From JAGQOZ01 sp041399205 (GTDB lineage Bacteria > Planctomycetota > Planctomycetia > Pirellulales > Pirellulaceae): a stretch of DNA of 64,000 nucleotides. The translations under genes were made by a program, and so were the position numbers. The DNA lies in assembly GCA_041399205.1 (NCBI GenBank), contig JAWKTK010000033.1, positions 1 to 64,000 on the forward strand, in the 5' to 3' direction. How positions within the stretch are numbered: position 1 is the first letter of the stretch; each line of letters opens with the position of its first letter. A model generated the notes under the pieces. It saw only the letters and a program-made list of their open reading frames with translations, did not search any database and was not told the DNA's origin. This document shows positions 36,328 to 51,300 of this stretch, in pieces.

Positions 36328-39300
36328 ATGAATACGGAAACACGCATGCTTTGGGAAAAACTTGCATTTGGTAATGGGCAGATAGGCGATCGGTTGCGCC
36401 AAATCCCAGAGAAAGACCTGTTACAGCGGCTCGATCGCTTGATGTGGGCCTTGGAAGACAGAATTCTATTCGATGCGACGATGGAGATCTCCGGACTTGG
36501 GTCGGAAGCACTAGGCGAGCTGATCGAGGTGCAACCTGCGCAGGATGTGGCTACTGAATTCGCCGAATCGACGGAAGTGATTTTTGTCGACAAGTCCGTG
36601 GCAGGATATCAGCAGCTGGTTGCCGAGCTTGTATCTGATCGGAATGCTGAAGTGCACTTCTTGTCGACGTCCAGCGACGGATGGGCACAAATCAGCCGAG
36701 TGTTGGAGGGCCGTTCCAATCTAACGGCAATCCATCTTGTGTCGCACGGCTCGGACGGGCAAATTCAGCTAGGAAGCACCGCAATCAACGCCGCTGCGAT
36801 TCGAAATGACGCTGCCGCAGATCATCTTTCTGTCATCCGGAATGCATTGAGCGAGGACGGCGATATTCTGCTGTATGGTTGCCGAATCGCTGAATCGGAA
36901 CGCGGTGCGGAGCTACTGAGTTCGTTGGCCGAAGGAACAGGAGCCGACATCGCGGCGTCCAGCAACTTGACCGGTGGTAGCGACGGCGCCGACTGGTTTT
37001 TGGAGCACGTGGTCGGTCAGATTGACGTGCAAGCTTTAGCCGCCACAAACTGGACCGGCACGTTGGACCTGACGGTGACCACCGCCGGTGCGCTGGGTGT
37101 CTCGGCCGCAACCGATATGGCGCAGATGATGCTCGGTTCCGGAATCACCGTCAATTCGGCTGTCTATTTCGGGGACGGCGATCAATCAGGAAATTTCACA
37201 ACGGGAGTGGGTGTTAGCTTTGGGGCGAACATTTTAACTTTCGAGGACGGGACCATTTTTTCAACCGGTACCGCAGTCAGCGTGGGTGGTCCCAACTCAA
37301 GCGGATCTACCAGCGTGGATGCCGGCGGTGTTGACGGCGACCCAGACTTCGATGCGCTGACCGGCTTTTCTACGTTCGACGGAGCGTTTCTGGAAATAGT
37401 ATTTACTCCCGACGTACCTGCCGGTGCCAATGTGGGTGATGTTGGTAGAATGACCATGGAAATTGTGTTTGGGTCGGAAGAATACAATGAATATGTCTAT
37501 TCGAACGTAAATGATACGCTGGCCGTCATAGTGAATGGCGTGAATCGACCGGTTGTACCTAGTGGACTGGCAATTGGGATCGATACGATCAACCAAGCGG
37601 GAATCTATAGCCCAGCGAATGGCAGTGACGCGAATGATCCCAATCCTGGACATGACACAACAGATGGCGTTCTTCAATCGGCAAATCCAAATCTGTACAT
37701 CAACAATGATGATGGATCTTTCAACACACAGATGGACGGCTTTACAATTACACTGCCCGTGACATTTGATGTGGTTATCGGCCAACAGAATACTATGAAA
37801 GTCGGCATTGCAGATGCCAGCGACTCGGCGTGGGATTCGTGGATGTTTGTCAAAGCCGATTCGGGCCAAACGGTGATTGTCGCCGAAGGAGATGTACTTA
37901 GTACGCCGATCAATGTCGCTGCTAACATTGATGTGACGGCTAACGATTATGATTTGCAGAACGATCCGTTATCGATCGTTCGTATCAATGACGTTATTGT
38001 CAGCCCCGGCGTCGAAGTCACACTGCCGACTGGAGTGTCCGTGACACTCAATCCCGATGGCACGCTAACCGTGGTCGGGTTCGGGAACGATCCATTTCAA
38101 GATACATTTACCTACCAGATTACAGACGGCAACGGCGGTACGTCGACGGCGATCGTGGTTGTAGATTTCACCGCTCCCGTATTGCCTCCGGAATTGGATC
38201 TCGACTTGTCGGACAATCCTCCTAGCGTTGTCACGAGCCAAGACGACTTCGAATCGGGCGGACTCAGCGGCGGTAGTGGGTGGGATACCAATTGGACGTT
38301 TGTGAGCCTTGGCGGCGGAGGCAATGCGGCGGATGTAGACGTCGAAGCATTCGGTGGAACCAACGCCTTATTTATTCAGGACGATAACGTCGGCGTACAG
38401 CGGACAGTGAATTTGGCCGGAGCAATGGAGGCGACGCTGACGTTCGACTACCGGCGAGACGGACTGGATGTCGAAGCAGACTATGTTTCGCTGCTGCTTT
38501 CGGACGACAACGGTGCGAACTTTGTCGAAGTGGCTCGATTCGCTGGACCAGGTAGCGATGCCAGCTATATCCCTGTTTCGTACGATATCAGTCCCTACAT
38601 TTCATCCGCGACCGTGATTCGCTTTGCTTCATCAACAACGTTGGGCAACAATGACGAACTGTATATTGATAATGTTGCAATCAGTAGCCGCTCGTGGCCG
38701 ACTGGCTTTGCGACGAACTACGTGACCAATACTCCGGCTGTAGGCGTCACAAGTCTTCAGGCAACCGCCACGGATGTTGATAGTACGTTTCTTTCAGGCG
38801 CAACTATTACCAATACAAATGCGGAAGCAGGGGACGCGCTGGTCTTGTTAGGCGCACTTCCCGGCGGAATTAGTGGCACGGTTTCGGCCGACAAGACTGT
38901 GGTGACCCTTGCGGGAGATGCCAGCTTGGCCGACTATGAAACGGCGTTGGAGACTATTGGATTCGAATCGATTTCGCATATGACGGGTGAGCGATCGATT
39001 CAAGTACAAGTGTTTGACGAACGCGGGGCGGGGTCTAACGTCGCAACAAGTATTATCACCGTCGACGTTGATAGCGACGGCGATGGGGTGGCAAACACGT
39101 TAGATGTTGACGACGACAATGATGGATTGTTAGACACTAGCGAAGCCGGCAGCCTCTGGGCCGATTGGGACGAAACTACCAGTGGATCGGCAACGATTGT
39201 TGGAACCATAGATGGTATTGGCGTCTTGGTCACTAACAACTCGAACATTCGCAACCCGAATATTAGTAGCTCGACTCCTGGGTTTGTGGGTAATCAAGGG

Positions 39301-42300
39301 TTGTATCCAACCGGCGCGGCCTTTGGCAATCAGGAAGTCTTGAATCTAGCCGATGGAAATGGTGCAACCTACGACTTTCAGTTCGACTCGGCGCTGCCCA
39401 CCGATATTCATGTGCATTTCACTGCGTTAGATGGTTCGGTCAATCTAACAGGCGCAACCATTATCTCGACCATCAACGGCACCGGTACTGGAAGTGAATT
39501 ATTCACGTTTCAAAACGACGGTGCGTTGACAAACGAAGGCGGATTCACGGCAGTTATCTCGGCAGGAGCTACGTCGTTCCAGTTTCAACACGCACTCGGC
39601 GGTGACAACTACATGGTGACCTTCACGACGAGTGCGTTGGATTCGGATTCGGATGGAATTGCCGACATGTTAGACATCGATAGTGATCAAGATGGTATCA
39701 CGGACAACATTGAAGCGCAATCGACAAGCCAATACATTGCTCCGTCCGGAAGTATCGCCTCAAACGGCTTGGACGAAGTTTACGATCAGTCTACAGCACT
39801 CGGCATCGCAGCGGGAATGGTTGGAGTTGGATTGGTTGCTGTCAACACAGATGGTGGCGACGAACCGGACTATCTTGACACAGACTCCGACAACGACGGC
39901 ACGCTCGATATCCAAGAACGGTTTGACGGTCAGTCTACGTCGATTGTCTCGTCGTTAGATCAAGACGTCGATGGGTTGCTTGATGAGTTTGAAGGATCAG
40001 ATGCGCTAGATGGATATGACGTCAATGACGAGAACTACCTCAACGGAACCGGGTTTACCTTGGGAGCGGTTCCAGGCGTGAACGCGGATGGAAGTAACGC
40101 GATACCTTTGATAACAGACTTGTTTTTCCGTGACGTTAATGATTCGCCGACTGCAACGAACGATTCGCCGACGACGAACGAAGACACGCCGGTGACGTTT
40201 AACCCGCTGGCGAATGATACGGATGTCGACGGGACGCTGGACGGTTCGACCGTGATTTTTATCAATCCGCCGGCCGGTGCCACTCTATCGCCCGACGGCA
40301 AGACGCTAACCGTTCCCGGCGAAGGAATTTTCACCGTGCTGCCAACGGGGCAAATCACGTTCAGCCCGGCGGCGAATTTTGCTGGTACTACGACGTCAGT
40401 GACGTACCAAGTGGCGGACAACGACGGCGCGACGGTCTCGGCCAATATCATGGTGGGTGTCGGGGACATCAATGACGCTCCTGTTGTGAATACGGCGCTG
40501 AACAATCAGTCGAACTTGGACGGAGAGACGGTGAGTTGGAATGTGGCGTCACACTTTAATGATATCGACGGCGATACGTTGGTTTATTCGGCAATTGGTT
40601 TGCCGCTGGGGCTAACGATAGATTCGAGCACCGGGGAAATTTCGGGTCAATTGACCAGTAATGCGTCGCAATTCGGACCTTATGCTGTTTCGGTTCAAGC
40701 GTCGGATCCTGATGGACTGTCGGCAACTTCGTCGTTCGAGTGGACGGTGGATAACGTGGCACCTCAGGCTGTAGACGACATGGGGGCCACGTCGGAAGAT
40801 CAGTCGTACACAGGGAATGTGCTGACGGAAGGAGTGGACGTGGATGTCGACGGTGATACGTTGGTGGTGATTGCATTGGAGGGTAATGCAAATGCGCTAG
40901 ACATGCCGATCCGGTTGCCGTCAGATTTTCATCAATCCGCCGGCCGGTGCCACTCTATCGCCCGACGGCAAGACGCTGACCGTTCCCGGCGATGGCGTCT
41001 ACACCGTGCTGCCGACCGGAGAAATCACGTTCAGCCCGGCGGCGAATTTTGCCGGTACGACGACGTCGGTGACGTACCAAGTGGCGGACAACGACGGCGA
41101 CAACTTCTGCGACTATTATTGTTTCGGTGAGCGAACAGAATGACGCTCCGACCGCAACGAATGATTCGCCGACGACGACGAAGACACTCCGGTGACGTTT
41201 AACCCGCTGGCGAACGATACGGATGTCGACGGGACGCTGGACGGTTCGACCGTGATTTTCATTAGTCACTCCTGCGGGCGCGACGCTGTCTCCCGACGGC
41301 AAGACGCTAACCGTTCCCGGCGAAGGAATTTTCACTGTGCTGCCAACGGGTGAAATCACGTTCAGCCCAGCCGCAAATTTTTCCGGTACGACAACGTCGG
41401 TGACGTACCAAGTAGCGGACAACGACGGCGCGACAACTTCTGCCAATATTTTGATTTCAGTGAATGAAGTCAATGATTCGCCGACCGCGACGAATGATTC
41501 GCCGACGACAAACGAAGATTCGCCGGTGACGTTTAACCCGCTGGCGAATGATACGGACGTCGATGGCACGCTGGACGGTTCGACCGTGATTTTCATCAAT
41601 CCGCCGGCCGGTGCCCTCTATCGCCCGACGGCAAGACGCTAACCCGTTCCCGGCGAAGGCGTCTACACCTGCTGCCGACCGGAGAAATCACGTTCAGCCC
41701 AGCGGCGAATTTTGCTGGTACGACGACGGCAGTGACTTACCAAGTTGCCGACAACGACGGGGCGACAACTTCTGCCAATATTTTGATTTCAGTGAATGAA
41801 GTCAATGATTCGCCGAGTGCAACGAACGATTCGCCGACGACAAACGAAGATACGCCGGTGACGTTCAACCCGCTGGCGAATGATACGGATGTCGACGGGA
41901 CGCTGGACGGTTCGACCGTGATCTTCATCAATCCGCCGGCCGGTGCCACTCTATCGCCCAACGGCAGACCGTTCCCGGCGAAGGAATTTTACTGTGCTGC
42001 TGCCGACCGGAGAAATCACGTTCAGCCCAGCCGCAAATTTTTCCGGTACGACGACGGCAGTGACGTACCAAGTAGCGGACAACGACGGGGCGACAACTTC
42101 TGCCAATATTTTGATTGCAGTAGTGAAGTCAATGACGCTCCGACGGCAACGAATGATTCGCCGACGACAAACGAAAGGTACTCAGTGACGTTTAACCCGC
42201 TGGCGAATGATACGGATGTCGACGGGACGCTGGACGGTTGGACCGTGATTTTCATCAATCCGCCGGCCGGTGCCACTCTATCGCCCAACGGCAAGACGCT

Positions 42301-45300
42301 AACCGTTCCCGGCGAAGGCGTCTACACCGTGCTGTAACCGGAGAAATCACGTTCAGCCCAGCCGCAAATTTTGCCGGTACGACGACGGCAGTGACACCAG
42401 TTGCCGACAACGACGGGGCGACAACTTCTGCCAATATTTTGATTTCAGTGAATGAAGTCAATGATTCGCCGGCCGCAACGAATGATTCGCCGACGACAAA
42501 CGAAGATTCGCCGGTGACGTTTAACCCGCTGGCGAATGATACGGACGTCGATGGGACGCTGGACGGTTCGACCGTGATCTTCATCAATCCGCCGGCCGGT
42601 GCCACTCTCTATCGCCCGACGGCAAGACGCTAACCGTTCCCGGCGAAGGCGTCTACACCGTGCTGCCGACCGGAGAAATCACGTTCAGCCCAGCGGCGAA
42701 TTTTGCTACAGTACGACGACGGCAGTGACTTACCAAGAAGTTGCCGACAACGACGGGGCGACAACTTCTGCCAATATTTGTTGATTTCAGTGAATGAAGT
42801 CAATGATTCGCCGAGTGCAGCGAACGATTCGCCGACGACAAACGAAGATACGCCGGTGACGTTCAACCCGCTGGCGAATGATACGGATGTCGACGGCACG
42901 CTGGACGGTTCGACCGTGATCTTCATCAATCCGCCGGCCGGTGCGACGCTTTCTCCGGACGGCAAGACGTTAACCGTTCCCGGCGAAGGAATTTTCACCG
43001 TGCTGCCGACCGGAGAAATCACGTTCAGCCCGGCGGCGAATTTCGCTGGTACGACGACGGCAGTGACGTACCAAGTAGCGGACAACGACGGCGCGTTCTG
43101 CCAATATTTTGATTTCAGTGAATGAAGTCAATGACCGCTCCGACGGCAACGAACGATTCGCCGACGACAAACGAAGACACGCCGGTGACGTTTAACCCGC
43201 TGGCGAATGATACGGATGTCGATGGCACGCTGGACGGTTCGACCGTGATCTTCATCAATCCGCCGGCCGGTGCCACTCTATCGCCCGACGGCAAGACGCT
43301 GACCGTTCCCGGCGAAGGAATTTTCACTGTGCTGCCAACGGGTGAAATCACGTTCAGCCCGGCAGCGAATTTTCTGGTACGACGACGGCAGTGACGTATC
43401 AAGTAGCCACGGACAACGACGGGGCGACGGCTTCTGCGAATATTATTGTTTCGGTGAGCGAACAGAATGACGCGCCCGACCGCAACAGTGATTCGCCGAC
43501 GACAAACGAAGACACTCCGGTGACGTTTAATCCCCTGGCGAATGATACGGATGTCGACGGGACGCTGGACGGTTCGACCGTGATCTTCATTAGTCCTCCT
43601 GCGGGCGCGACGCTGTCTCCCGACGGCAAGACGCTAACGGTTCCCGGCGAAGGCGTTTACACCGTGCTGCCCACCGGAGAAATCACGTTCAGCCCGGCGG
43701 CGAATTTTTCCGGTACGACAACGTCGGTGACGTACGAAGTGGCGGACAACGACAGCGCGACAACTTCTGCCAATATTTTGATTTCAGTGAATGAAGTAAA
43801 TGATTCGCCGTCCACCCCAACGAATGATTCGCCGACGACAGAAACGAAGACACTCCGGTGACGTTTAACCCGCTGGCGAATGATACGGATGTCGATGGCA
43901 CGCTGGACCCCGGTTCGACCGTGATTTTTATCAATCCGCCGGCCGGTGCCACTCGTCTCCGGACGGCAAGACGCTGACCGTTCCTGGCGAAGGCGTCTAC
44001 ACCGTGCGCCAATCGGAGGAAATCGTTCAGCCCGGCGGCGAATTTTTCCGGTACGACAACGTCGGTGACGTACGAAGTGGCGGACAACGACGGCGCGAAC
44101 AACTTCTGCCAATATTTTGATTTCAGTGAATGAAGTAAATGATTCGCCGTCCGCAACGAATGATTCGCCGACGGCAAGCGAAGACACTCCGGTGACCTTC
44201 AACCCGCTGGCGAATGATACGGATGTCGACGGGACGCTGGACGGTTCGACCGTAGTTCTTATTAATCCGCCCGCAGGCGCGACGCTTTCTCCGGACGGCA
44301 AGACGCTAACCGTTCCTGGCGAAGGCGTGTACACCGTGCTGCCAACCGGAGAAATCACGTTCAGCCCAGCAGCGAATTTTTCCGGTATGACGACGTCGGT
44401 GACTTACCAAGTGGCCGATAACGACGGCGCGAACAACTTCTGCGACTATTTTGATTTCAGTGAATGAAGTCAATGACGCTCCGACGGCGACGGCCGATTC
44501 GCCGACGACGAACGAGGTGCGCTTACGCGCCTGTGACGTTCAACCCGCTGGCGAATGATACGGATGTCGATGGCACGCTGGTTCGACCGTGATCTTCATC
44601 AATCCGCCGGCCGGTGCCACTCTATCGCCCGACGGCAAGACGCTGACCGTTCCCGGCGAAGGAATTTTCACCGTGCTGCCAACCGGAGAAATCACGTTCA
44701 GCCCAGCCGCAAATTTTTCCGGTACGACGACGTCGGTGACGTACCAAGTGGCGGACAACGACGGCGCGACAACTTCTGCCAATATTTTGATTTCAGTGAG
44801 TGAAGTCAATGACGCGCCCGGCCGCAACAGTAAGTTCGCCGACGACAAACGAAGATTCGCCGGTGACGTTTAACCCGCTGGCGAATGATACGGACGTCGA
44901 CGGGACGCTGGACGGTTCGACCGTGATCTTCATCGATCCGCCGGCCGGTGCCACTCTATCGCCCGACGGCAAGACGTTAACGTTCCCGGCGAAGGCGTTT
45001 ACACCGTGCTGCCCACCGGAGAAATCACGTTCAGCCCGGCGGCGAATTTTTCTGGTACGACGACACGTCGGTGACGTACGAAGTAGCGGACAACGACGGC
45101 GCGAACGGCTTCTGCCAATATCTTGATTTCAGTGAATGAAGTCAATGATTCGCCGACCGCAACGGCCGATTCGCCGACGACGAAGATACTCCGGTGACAT
45201 TCAACCCGCTGGCGAATGATACGGATGTCGACAGCACGCTGGACGGTTCGACCGTGATTTTCATCAATTCTCCGGCGGGTGCGACGCTTTCTCGGACGGC

Positions 45301-48300
45301 AAGACGTTAACCGTTCCCGGCGAGAAGGCGTCTACACCGTGCTGCCAACCGGAGAAATCACGTTCAGCCCAGCCCAAATTTTGCCGGTACGACGACGGCA
45401 GTGACTTACCAAGTTGCCGACAACGACGGGGCGACAACTTCTGCCAATATTTTGATTTCAGTGAATGAAGTCAATGATTCGCCGGCCGCAACGAATGATT
45501 CGCCGACGACAAACGAAGATACGCCGGTGACTTTCAGCCCGCTGGCGAATGATACGGATGTCGATGGCACGCTGGACGGTTCGACCGTGATCTTCATCAA
45601 TCCGCCGGCCGGTGCCACTCTATCGCCCGACGGCAAGACGCTGACCGTTCCCGGCGAAGGAATTTTCACTGTGCTGCCGACCGGAGAAATCACGTTCAGC
45701 CCGGCAGCGAATTTTGCCGGTACGACAACGTCGGTGACGTACCAAGTAGCGGACAACGACAGGGCGACGACTTCTGCCAATATTTTGATATCAGTGACTG
45801 AAGTCAATGATTCGCCGACCACGCAACGAATGATTCGCCGACGACAAACGAAGATACGCCGGTGACGTTTAACCCGCTGGCGAATGATACGGATGTCGAT
45901 GGCACGCTGGACAGTTCGACCGTGATTTTTATCAATCCGCCGGCCGGCGCGACGCTGTCTCCCGACGGCAAGACGCTGACCGTTCCTGGCGAAGGCGTCT
46001 ACACCGTGCTGCCAATCGGAGAAATCACGTTCAGCCCGGCGGCAGGAATTTGCTGGTACGACGACGTCGGTGACGTACCAAGTAGCAGACAACGACGGCG
46101 CGACGCAACTTCTGCGAATATTTTGATTTCAGTGAATGAAATTCAATGACGCTGACCGCAACGGCCGATTCGCCGACGACAAACGAAGACACTCCGGTGA
46201 CGTTCAACCCGCTGGCGAATGATACGGATGTCGACGGGACGCTGGACAGTTCGACCGTGATTCTTATTAATCCGCCGGCCGGTGCCACTCTATCGCCCGA
46301 CGGTAAATCGCTAACGGTTCCTGGCGAGCGTGTACACTGTGCTGCCGACCTTGAGATCACGTTCAGCCCGGCAGCGAATTTTTCTGGTACGACGACGGCA
46401 GTGACTTATCAAGTAGCGGACAACGACGGCGACAACTTCTGCGACTATTTTGATTTCGGTAGATGAAGTCAATGATTCGCCGACCGCGACGAATGATTCG
46501 CCGGCGACAAACAGACTACGCCGGTGACGTTTAACCCGCTGGCGAACGATACGGACGTCGACGGCACGCTGGACGGTTCGACCGTGTTTTCATTAATCCG
46601 CCTGCGGAGCGCGACGCTTTCTCCGGACGGCAAAGACGCTAACCGTTCCGGCGAAGGAATTTTTACTGTGCGCCGACGGGAGAAATCGTTCAGCCCGGCA
46701 GCGAATTTTCCGGTACGACGACGGCAGTGACGTACGAAGTAGCGGACAACGACGGCGCGACGACTTCTGCCAATATTTTGATATCAGTGAGTGAAGTCAA
46801 TGATTCGCCGACCGCAACGAACGATTCGCCGACGACAAACGAAGATTCGCCGGTGACGTTTAACCCGCTGGCGAATGATACGGATGTCGACGGGACGCTG
46901 GACGGTTCGACCGTGATCTTCATCAATCCTCCTGCGAGCGCCTTTCTCCGGACGGCAAGACGCTGGCTGAATTCCCGGCGAAGGAATTTTCACCGTGCTG
47001 CCAACCGGAGAAATCACGTTCAGCCCAGCCGCAAATTTTTCCGGTACGACGACGTCGGTGACGTACCAAGTAGCGGACAACGACGGGGCGACGACTGCGA
47101 ATATTATCGTGTCGGTGAGCGAACAGAATGATGTGACCGCAACAGATGATTCGCCGACGACAAACGAATTCGCCGGTGACGTTTAACCCGCTGGCGAATG
47201 ATACGGATGTCGATGGCACGCTGGACGGTTCGACCGTGATCTTCATCAATCCGCCGGCCGGTGCCACTCTATCGCCCGACGGCAAGACGCTGACCGTTCC
47301 AGCGAAGGAATTTTTGCTGTGCTGCCGACCGGAGAAATCACGTTCAGCCCGGCAGCGAATTTTGCCGGTACGACAACGTCGGTGACGTACCAAGTAGCGG
47401 ACAACGACGGGGCGACGACTTCTGCGAATATTATCGTGTCGGTGAGCGAACAGAATGACGCGCCGACCGCGACGAACGATTCGCCGACGACAAACAGAAA
47501 GATACTCCGGTGACGTTCAACCCGCTGGCGAATGATACGGATGTCGACGGGACGCTGGACGGTTCGACCGTGATTTCATTAATCCGCCGGCGGGCGCGTT
47601 GCTTTCTCCGGACGGCAGACGCTGACCGTTCCGGCGAAGGCGTTTTCACCGATGCTGCCAACCGAATCACGTTCAGCCCAACCGCAAATTTTTCTGGTAC
47701 GACGACGGCAGTGACGTACCAAGTAGCGGACAACGACAGGGCGACAACTATACCGAATATTATTGTTTCGGTGAGCGAACAGAATGACGCGCCCGACACG
47801 CGACGAACAGACCGCCGACGACAAACGAAGACCTCCGGTGACGTTCAACCCGCTGGCGAATGATACGGATGTCGACGGGACGCTGGACGGTTCGACCGTG
47901 ATTTTCATTAGTCCGCCGGCCGGTGCCCTTCCATCGCCCGACGGTAATCGCTGACCGTTCCCGGCGAAGGCGTTTACACCGTGCTGCCCACCGGAGAAAT
48001 CACGTTCAGCCCGGCGGCGAATTTTCTGGTACGACGACGTCGGTGACGTACGAAGTAGCGGACAACGACGGCGCGACGACACTTCTGCGACTATTTTGAT
48101 TTCAGTGACTGAAGTCAATGACGCTCCGAGTGCAACGAATGATTCGCCGACGACAAACGAAGACACGCCGGTGACGTTTAACCCGCTGGCAGATGATACG
48201 GATGTCGATGGTACGCTGGACGATTCGACCGTGATCTTCATCAATCCGCCGGCAGGCGACGCTTTCGCCCGACGGCAAGACGCTAACCGTTCCCGGCGAA

Positions 48301-51300
48301 GGCGTCTACACCGTGCTGCCAACCGGAGAAATCACGTTCAGTCCCGCCACAAATTTTCCGGTACGACGACGGCAGTGACGTACGAAGTAGCGGACAACGA
48401 CGGCTGCGACGACTTCTGCGAATATTATTGTTTCGGTGAGCGAACAGAATGACGCCGCTGATACAGCGAATGATTCGCCGACGACAAACGAAGACACGCC
48501 GGTGACGTTTAACCCGCTGGCGAACGATACGGATGTCGATGGCACGCTGGACGGTTCGACCGTGATCTTCACGTGAAATCCGCCGGCAGGCGCGACGCTG
48601 TCTCCCGACGGCAGACGTTAACCGTTCCCGGCGAAGGAATTTTCACCGTGCTGCCGACCGGAGAAATCACGTTCAGCCCGGCGGCGAATTTCGCTGGTAC
48701 GACGACGGCAGTGACGTACCAAGTAGCAGACAACGACGGCGACCTTCTGCCAATATTTTGATTTCGGTGAATGAAGTCAATGACGCTCCGACGGCAACGA
48801 ACGATTCGCCGACGACAAACGAAGACGTACGCCGGTGAGCGTTTAACCCGCTGGCGGGCCATTGCGGATGTCGATGGCACGCTGGACGGTTCCGACCGTG
48901 ATCTTCATCAATCCGCCGGCCGGTGCCACTCTATCGCCCGACGGCAAGACGCTGACCGTTCCCGGCGAAGAAATTTTCACTGTGCTGCCAACGGGTGAAA
49001 TCACGTTCAGCCCGGCAGCGAATTTTTCTGGTACGACGACGGCAGTGACGTATCAAGTAGCGGACAACGACGGGGCGACGACTTCTGCGAATATTATTGT
49101 TTCGGTGAGCGAACAGAATGACGCCGACCGCAACGAATGATTCGCCGACGACAAACGAAGACCTCCGGTGACGTTTAATCCCCTGGCGAATGATACGGAT
49201 GTCGACGGGACGCTGGACAGTTCGACCGTGATCTTCATTAGTCCTCCTGCGGGCGCGACGCTGTCTCCCGACGGCAAGACGCTAACGGTTCCCGGCGAAG
49301 GCGTTTACACCGATGCTGCCCACCGGAGAAATCACGTTCAGCCCGGCGGCGAATTTTTCCGGTACGACAACGTCGGTGACGTACGAAGTGGCGGACAACG
49401 ACGGCGCGACAACTTCTGCCAATATTTTGATTTCAGTGAATGAAGTAAATGATTCGCCGTCCGCAACGAATGATTCGCCGACGACAAACGAAGACACTCC
49501 GGTGACGTTTAACCCGCTGGCGAATGATACGGATGTCGATGGCACGCTGGACGGTTCGACCGTGATTTTATCAATCCGCCGGCCGGTGCCCTCCGTCTCC
49601 GGACGGCAAGACGCTGACCGTTCCTGGCGAAGGCGTCTACACCGTGCTGCCAATCGGAGAAATCACGTTCAGCCCGGCGGCGAATTTTTCCGGTACGACA
49701 ACGTCGGTGACGTACGAAGTGGCGGACAACGACAGCGCGACAACTTCTGCCAATATTTTGATTTCAGTGAATGAAGTAAATGATTCGCCGTCCGCTGGCG
49801 AATGATTCGCCGACGGCAAGCAAAAGCACTCCGGTGACCTTCAACCCGCTGGCGAATGATACGGATGTCGACGGGACGCTGGACGGTTCGACCGTAAGTT
49901 CTTATTAATCCACCCGCGAGCGCGACGCTTTCTCCGGACGGCAAGACGCTAACGTTCCTGGCGAAGGCGTGTACACCGTGCTGCCAACCGGAGGAAATCG
50001 TTCAACCCAGCAGCGAATTTTTCCGGTATGACGACGTCGGTGACTTACCAAGTGGCCGATAACGACGGCGACAACTTCTGCGACTATTTTGATTTCAGTG
50101 AATGAAGTCAATGACGCTCCGACGGCGACGGCCGATTCGCCGACGACGAACGAAGACACGCCTGTGACGTTCAACCCGCTGGCGAATGATACGGATGTCG
50201 ATGGCACGCTGGACGGTTCGACCGTGATCTTCATCAATCCGCCGGCGGTGCCGCTCGCTCTCGTCTCTATCGCCGAACGGCAAGACGCTGACCGTTCCCG
50301 GCGAAGGAATTTTTACTGTGCTGCCGACCGGAGAAATCACGTTCAGCCCAGCCGCAAATTTTTCCGGTACGACGACGTCGGTGACGTACCAAGTGGCGGA
50401 CAACGACGGCGCGACAACTTCTGCCAATATTTTGATTTCCAGTGAGTGAAGTCAATGACGCGCCGGCCGCAACGAATGATTCGCCGACGACAAACGAAGA
50501 TTCGCCGGTGACGTTTAACCCGCTGGCGAATGATACGGACGTCGACGGGACGCTGGACTTGACGGTTGATCTTCATCAATCCGCCGGCCGGTGCCACTCT
50601 ATCGCCCGACGGCAGACGTTAACCGTTCCCGGCGAAGGCGTTTACACCGTGCTGCCCACCGGAGAAATCACGTTCAGCCCGGCGGCGAATTTTTCTGGTA
50701 CGACGACGTCAGTGAGCATTACCGTGGACAACGACGGCTTGCGACAACTTCTGCCAATATCTTGATTTCAGTGAATGAAGTCAATGATTCGCCGACCGCA
50801 ACGGCCGATTCGCCGACGACAAACGAAGAATACCGGTGACATTCAACCCGCTGGCGAATGATACGGATGTCGACGGCACGCTGGGCCGGTTCGACCGTGA
50901 TTTTCATCAATTCTCCGGCGGGTGCGACGCTTTCTCCGGACGGCAAGACGTTAACCGTTCCCGGCGAAGGCGTTTACACCGTGCTGCCGACGGGTGAAAT
51001 CACGTTCAGCCCGGCAGCGAATTTTTCCGGTACGACGACGTCGGTGACGTACCAAGTAGCGGACAACGATGGGGCGAGGACTTCTGCCAATATTTTGATT
51101 TCAGTGAGTGAAGTCAATGACGCGCCCGACCGCGACGAACGATTCGCCGACGACAAACGAAGACACGCCGGTGACGTTTAACCCGCTGGCGAATGATACG
51201 GATGTCGACGGGACGCTGGACAGTTCGACCGTGATTTCATTAGTCCTCCTGCGGGCGCGACGCTGTCTCCCGACGGCAAGACGCTAACGGTTCCCGGCGA

